A stretch of 64,000 bases of DNA from Dipteris shenzhenensis (Eukaryota > Polypodiophyta > Polypodiopsida > Gleicheniales), in the NCBI GenBank assembly GCA_047967505.1, contig CM106541.1. One strand, 5' to 3'. The position numbers and the translations under genes are program-made. The notes beneath the pieces are model-generated. The model saw only the letters and a program-made list of their open reading frames with translations, was not told the origin of the DNA and ran no database searches. Positions 62,926-64,000 of this stretch are shown one piece after another. Positions within the stretch are counted from its first letter, which is position 1, and each line of letters begins with the position of its first letter.

Positions 62926-64000
62926 GTCGTGCCGTACCCGCATGGATCATCGTGAAACCTAGTCCAGTGAACATTATCCCCAAATATGTGTAGGACTGCA
63001 CTATCTCCACAGGCTCGCCCTGGTATGTGAAACTATGGTGACGGGATACTGCTGCTCGCAAGGTGTTGAAGATCATAACCTTGGTCTTCCCAAGGTTAAC
63101 TGTCAAGTCTCTCTCCCTGTAGAACATCTCCAGAGCCTCTAGATGTTTCTGCAACCCCTCTGCTGAGGATGATATGAGGACGTCATCGGCATACAACAGT
63201 ATCTGCACCATCATGTCAGCTAGGAGCGAACCCTCTCCGCCTAGTTGATTGACAAAAGAAGTGATCTCATCGATATAGAGCCCGAAGAGAGTTGATGATA
63301 GGGGGCAGCCTTGCTTTACTCCGATGGTGCTCTTAATCCAGTCTAATAAGCTTGAAGGGCAGCCTGGTGTAGTGAGCGGGTGACCAGGGCAGCACGATCC
63401 TCTAATAGGGGTATGAAGTCAATATAAGCGAGAAGTATGTATAGACAGCCAGAGTAAGTAGGTGAGTGATCGCGGTCAAAGCGTATATCATGATAGGTGG
63501 AGTGAGAACTCAGTGGGGTGAAAGGTGATGTGCGACGAGGAGTGGAAATGCTAAAGAAAAGATAGGTATGATCAGCCCCTGGAGGGAGAGGTGCTACGGT
63601 AAAATCAGTGATGCGAGACGTGAGGGCAAGGGATCCCATGATATAATCCACAACGCTGGAGCCTCCCCCATGTGAAAAGCACGTGAACCCATCAGATGCA
63701 GGCCATTTGTCAAGACCATTATAAATAATGAGATCATGCATCCTATCGAGGTCTAATAGGGCTTGCCCATAAGATGTGATCGGACCTCGTCTTTCAGCCG
63801 AAACCCGTAGCATACCTATATCCTCAAGGTCAATGTCTGGCAGTAGAGTGGAACCATTTGTGAAGTTGAGGAGTGGTACCTGACGGACGCCTGTCTTCGC
63901 GTTGAAGTCCCGAACTAGGAGGACTTCTCTGCGGCGAGAAAAGTCAACAATGATGTCTCATCCTCACCTCGAATATCTCTAGCAAAGTGGGAGGTCTGAA
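62890..64000 (-). mobile_element. LINE (endonuclease/RT family), endonuclease joined to RT palm, continues off window
   Basis: The minus strand from 63960 reads an endonuclease-fold domain with CFSHGGGSSVVDYIM (about 63680-63640) and PPGADHTYLFFSIS. Near 63345 the sequence passes to IGVKQGCPLSSTLFGLYIDE and ILLYADDVLISS (catalytic YADD, about 63195-63165), then ERDLTVNLGKTKVMIF and VEIVQSYTYLGIMFTG. The RT fingers between endonuclease and palm are missing. This is the same family as the copies at 23, 32 and 45.5 kb. Confidence 0.82.

Overview
The window looks like nuclear DNA of a land plant with a repeat-rich genome, possibly a fern or other non-seed plant. It has one recognisable host gene with short, clearly spliced exons, and almost everything else is transposon: Ty1/copia and Ty3/gypsy LTR elements primed by initiator-tRNA-Met-type sites (TGGTATCAGAGC), plant L1-type LINEs, and a second endonuclease/RT LINE family. 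The plant assignment is supported by family content; the fern assignment is inference.

Host gene (+ strand): seven internal exons of a plant VPS13-type (M1/M2-like) bridge lipid-transfer protein lie between 28511 and about 51122. The first intron seen here is 11.7 kb and the second 6.7 kb, both packed with retroelements. Both ends of the gene lie outside the window or were not found in it.

1-27.8 kb, nested retroelements: a minus-strand copia (copia-A, 5' LTR 10986-11200, running off the left edge) is split by a 6.1-kb plus-strand copia (copia-B, 2209-8324, TSD GTTGA). Copia-A had itself entered a LINE. About 280 bp further on, the same LINE took a third copia (copia-C). An inversion of roughly 14 kb then split copia-C and the LINE, so the copia-C 3' LTR (11481-11690, minus) and 5' LTR (23797-24029, plus) now lie in opposite orientations. 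The inverted block also holds a gypsy 3' fragment (11911-12231) with its LTR, an L1 tail with a 212-bp triplication (14601-15236), and a young but gag-less gypsy (15711-20943, TSD CTAGT). A LINE carboxy-terminal fragment and a gypsy 3' end (LTR 27240-27790) follow.

28.8-40.5 kb, first intron: a minus-strand LINE lacking its RT core (31560-33290), a minus-strand chromodomain gypsy (34511-37340) whose pol frame runs on from a piece of L1 ORF1 (37334-37783), and an internally deleted gypsy (37784-40191). 41.2-47.9 kb, second intron: a leader-like GTACAG-rich block, an inverted L1 fragment and a LINE 3' end.

51-64 kb: probably the next VPS13 intron. It holds a plus-strand L1 (52499-59893, 12-bp target duplication) carrying a 2.6-kb gag-only copia derivative (56710-59308, TSD CACTC), then a gypsy 5' half (PBS 60451, gag 61575-62690) abutting a minus-strand LINE at the right edge. 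No CRISPR array, rRNA gene or confident tRNA gene was seen.
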